From positions 186,716,053 to 186,780,052 of the forward strand of contig CM048552.1 in assembly GCA_026413225.1 (NCBI GenBank): 64,000 bases of DNA, in the 5' to 3' direction. The stretch comes from Otis tarda (Eukaryota > Chordata > Aves > Otidiformes > Otididae). This document shows, piece by piece, positions 60,910 through 64,000 of the stretch. Below the pieces are notes generated by a model that had not been told where the DNA came from, did not search any database, and worked only from the letters and a program-made list of their open reading frames with translations. The first letter of the stretch is position 1. Each line of letters starts with the position of its first letter. Both the position numbers and the translations under genes were made by a program.

Positions 60910-63900
60910 TTTTTTTTTGTATGTAAGCCAGATGCTATACAAATACCCCCTAAAAGTGATATTCAGAAGCCTTTAGGTTTTTTTTTTTCCTAAATGAGTA
61001 GTGCAGGACAAAATATGATAACAATACACGCTGGAATGTTTATTTTAAAATAGATAACAGCTCTGAAAACCCCTTGCCTAGTTCAGTACACTGGAACATC
61101 CCTGTGGCTTAACCTCTTGTCAGTGTGAGCCGGAGCAGGGTGAGGAATGCTTCTTGCCTTTCCCAGGCGAACTCCTCTGAGGAAATTTAGAGTGCACAGT
61201 TTGTTCAAACTCCTTTTTTCCTCTTTAGACATATTAATTATTTCAGGTTGATGCACAAGCTCAGGGCTGGGCTGGATTCTTTCCTGCACATCTGCCTTAA
61301 ATGAGTGCTATGCATCTCATAGATCCCAACAGATCAGGTATCACAGGACATTTCCCTCATGTCCTTCATACCTCCAAATCACTTCCAACAACTGGTATTT
61401 CCACCCTATGGAAAATACAGAGATTTGGAATGGCGGGGCTGAACGCAGGACTGAACAGGGAAAGGCTGAAGCACAGACACCAGCCAGGCTTTGCCCTGCC
61501 TCCCTTACTTAGGTTTTAATCAGCCAAAACCCCTACCGAGTCAGCAAGATTTTTCACTTTCAAAAGAGCTGTGTGAAAACTAAGGGAGGGCTTCAGGCAC
61601 ATCCAGTACAATAGCTGAAAAACAACACGACAAAGTAAAAAGAAGGAAGATAAGCAAAGCACACAGTTTCAGAAAAGCATTTTCTCTAAACAGAGCGCCC
61701 AATACCCAGCTGCTCCTCTGAAGAAGGAGGGTAATGGCTAATGGTGGCAGTGTGATGGGTTGTGAGGCATCTAGCAAAAATATCCTAGAGTTTCCTTTGT
61801 GTGCTTTAGGGGTGAGAGAAGAGTTTGAACTGCAGGTAAGGAATGGCAGATGTTAATGCTGATCTTCCACTTCTTACTTCTGGATTTAAAGTCCAGGCTA
61901 TCTGCTTTCTTTTTCTCTCCAGGACAGTAGTCACCTTTTTCACAAAGCCTTTTTGTTAGTATCCCATGTTTTGTTTGTGCGCAATGCTGTCAGTAACATC
62001 AGGATCTGTTTAGATAACAGATCTACTAAATAGGCTGGTTTGGGGATTTGGGGAGTTTATCTCAGCAGATAATACTCCAGTAGATTTTTCTAGTGGCTCT
62101 CATTAGTTGGCTCTGTCTTATCTAATCAGACTCTGAAGCCAATCAATACAGAAACTTGCCAATCAGTGCTGAAGCATTTCATGTGGTTATATTCCTGAGG
62201 CTCACAGGAAAAAAAAAAAGGGAAAGGAGCTTAAAAGTACTTTTTGTTTTGTTCTGGTTAAATGCCATTCTGAACAAACGGTTACTGGATCAGCTGCTAG
62301 GAGCTGATCCCTGCTAGCTTTTCTGGCACTGCTTGATGCATTAGGCTGTAAATGTCTATTTCTCCTGAGATGAGATTCTTTTATGCTTTTCAGATGAGCC
62401 TTCAGTACTTTGTGGAAATGTATTTACTCAGCCTACCTAACTGACATGCTACCCCTGGTTCTTCTCACTAAGGGTCCTGGACTGGTGATGTTTATAGACA
62501 GTCAAATTGCTTAACATCAAGTCTTTGCTTTTTCAACAGTGTAGTTTGCAAGCAGTTGAAATGAAAGGGTTTTGCAACAGCAAATTATCAACATATCCAT
62601 CAGACTGAAAGGAACCTCTTTCCTTGCTGTTGGGGAAGAAAGCATAAATTCTACATCCTCTTGTGGGTGCCGGTCTCGCTTGGCCTTACCTGCACTACCA
62701 CCTGAAAGCCATCCCTTGGCTGTTTCCTGTGGCTGGTCTTTGGCCCTGGTTCTCAGCATTGCTTCTAGGAGCTCCACAGAGGTAATATAAAGAATATCCA
62801 GAGCAAAAAAGGTGAATATTGCCTCTTAACATATCCAAACCGAGTACAAGGAGGTGGTGGTAGTTCTCCTTGCTTTTGCTTATAGCCTCTGTAATACACA
62901 ACAGCAGTGTATGTGTATACAAAACATCTCAGCTCATCAGACAGTTCTAATACAGTGCTACAGGTGCTGCCATTCTAACACAGGTGCTTATTTGTCATTA
63001 TTTTGTTTCCATAAGAATATCAGGCATGGAGACTAACATCAGCCATGAATGGTGACTTTAAGAGAGTTAGACTGATACAGGCTACGGTGAATAATTTGAA
63101 GGATGTTCAACCTCAGAAGAAGTGTCCAGGATATATTTTTCTTACATTCTTCCAGTCCACGTTGGCTCTTCCAAGGATGCTAACTCACATCTGATCCTGC
63201 AAGGTTCTGAATTTGGTCATCCGACCAAAGCAGACCTCATGCATACCCTTGATAGGATGTGAGTCCGTGAAGACACCAGTGTGAATTGCTGAGATGGGCC
63301 CTGGAACCCCTTGTTATAGGTGAATGTTGTGCATTTATCTTCTCTGTTTGCTTGGCATGATTTTAGATTTTGGAATTCTGGCATCCTGAAATGAAAAAAC
63401 AAGATGGAACCCATCGGTCTCACTTCTTGGAGCACACCTGCCTTTTTATAAATGCAAGCAAAGGCCATCTGTGTCTTTTCATGCTGCAGATGTCCACAGC
63501 TATGTTACAGTTTTGATCTGTCTTTATTTTGCTGTGGAAGCTAAATGAGGAGTGTAAAATATTTCTGATTTAGTTTCTGTGATCAAAACCAAGAGATATT
63601 TCAAGTATTTTCAAGCATGGTGAAAGAGGAAAAAGGCAAAATGTGGGGCATGTGAGATTGCTTAACTGTTTCAGCCCCTCAATCCGTGGGGTAGGACAGT
63701 GGCAGCAGACTCTGAAGGGAAGGTGCAAATTGACATCCACATGGTATACATCTGGCCCTGGGTGAGGAGCATGACTGAAGCATAGAACAAAGCCCACATC
63801 ACTCCTAGACGCACAGGAGTTGTAGTAGGTATGACTCTGGACATACTGCTGAATTGATGCCTGCATCTATAGGGAAAAACTGCAAGCAGTGGACATCTCT

Positions 63901-64000
63901 AGGGCTAGGTTTGGGCTGTCCCTGACAGCAGTATCTGACTGCACCCTGGTGTCCCTTTGGTAAGAGAGCAGTTTGGTGCACAGTACAGCACAACCCAGGG
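60905..64000. other. Unassigned sequence
   Basis: About 3.1 kb with no recognised gene, RNA or repeat family. Confidence 0.4.

Overview
The window looks like non-coding DNA from a bird genome. Its clearest interspersed repeats are CR1 LINEs: a 2.1-kb copy carrying most of a reverse transcriptase gene, and four shorter copies in both orientations. The recent copies end in the CR1 3' hairpin region and ATTCTATG-type octamers. A 609-bp solo LTR of a family common in bird genomes sits at 29225-29833. No mammalian L1 or Alu is visible. A neoavian bird is my best guess, from recall of the LTR family; no species can be named. I recognise no host protein-coding gene, tRNA or rRNA. The open frames are short and not organised like genes, except for the CR1 frames, so the window is either intergenic or a very large intron.

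Layout. 1-17 kb is AT-rich single-copy sequence with a CR1 3' fragment (1325-1503), a MIR/CORE-SINE-like relic (4085-4250), a small hairpin (5792-5828), a 33-bp tandem duplication (7366-7431) and one exon-like open segment behind a good splice acceptor (8772-8924). The CR1 copy at 17169-19260 keeps its RT and C-terminal coding region apart from a one-base frameshift immediately before the catalytic ADD residues. 22-30 kb is the most structured part: a GC-rich hairpin, an ancient CR1 relic with a turtle/crocodile-like 3' end, a CpG island (25505-25905) holding a minus-strand ATG in a perfect Kozak context, a 97-bp inverted repeat (27547-27643 / 28151-28247) and the solo LTR with an exact 5-bp target duplication. 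30-64 kb is again mostly unassigned. It holds a minus-strand CR1 (42731-43390), a long microRNA-like hairpin (50773-50871), a CR1 3' fragment (54201-54513), two AP-1 sites 21 bp apart (58499-58540) and a (TA)13 microsatellite.

No genes here can be said to work together. The points most worth following are the 50.8-kb hairpin, the CpG island with its possible minus-strand first exon, the 97-bp inverted repeat and the exon-like segment at 8.8 kb. I see no convincing new multi-gene system. All family assignments are from recall of consensus features, not from a search.
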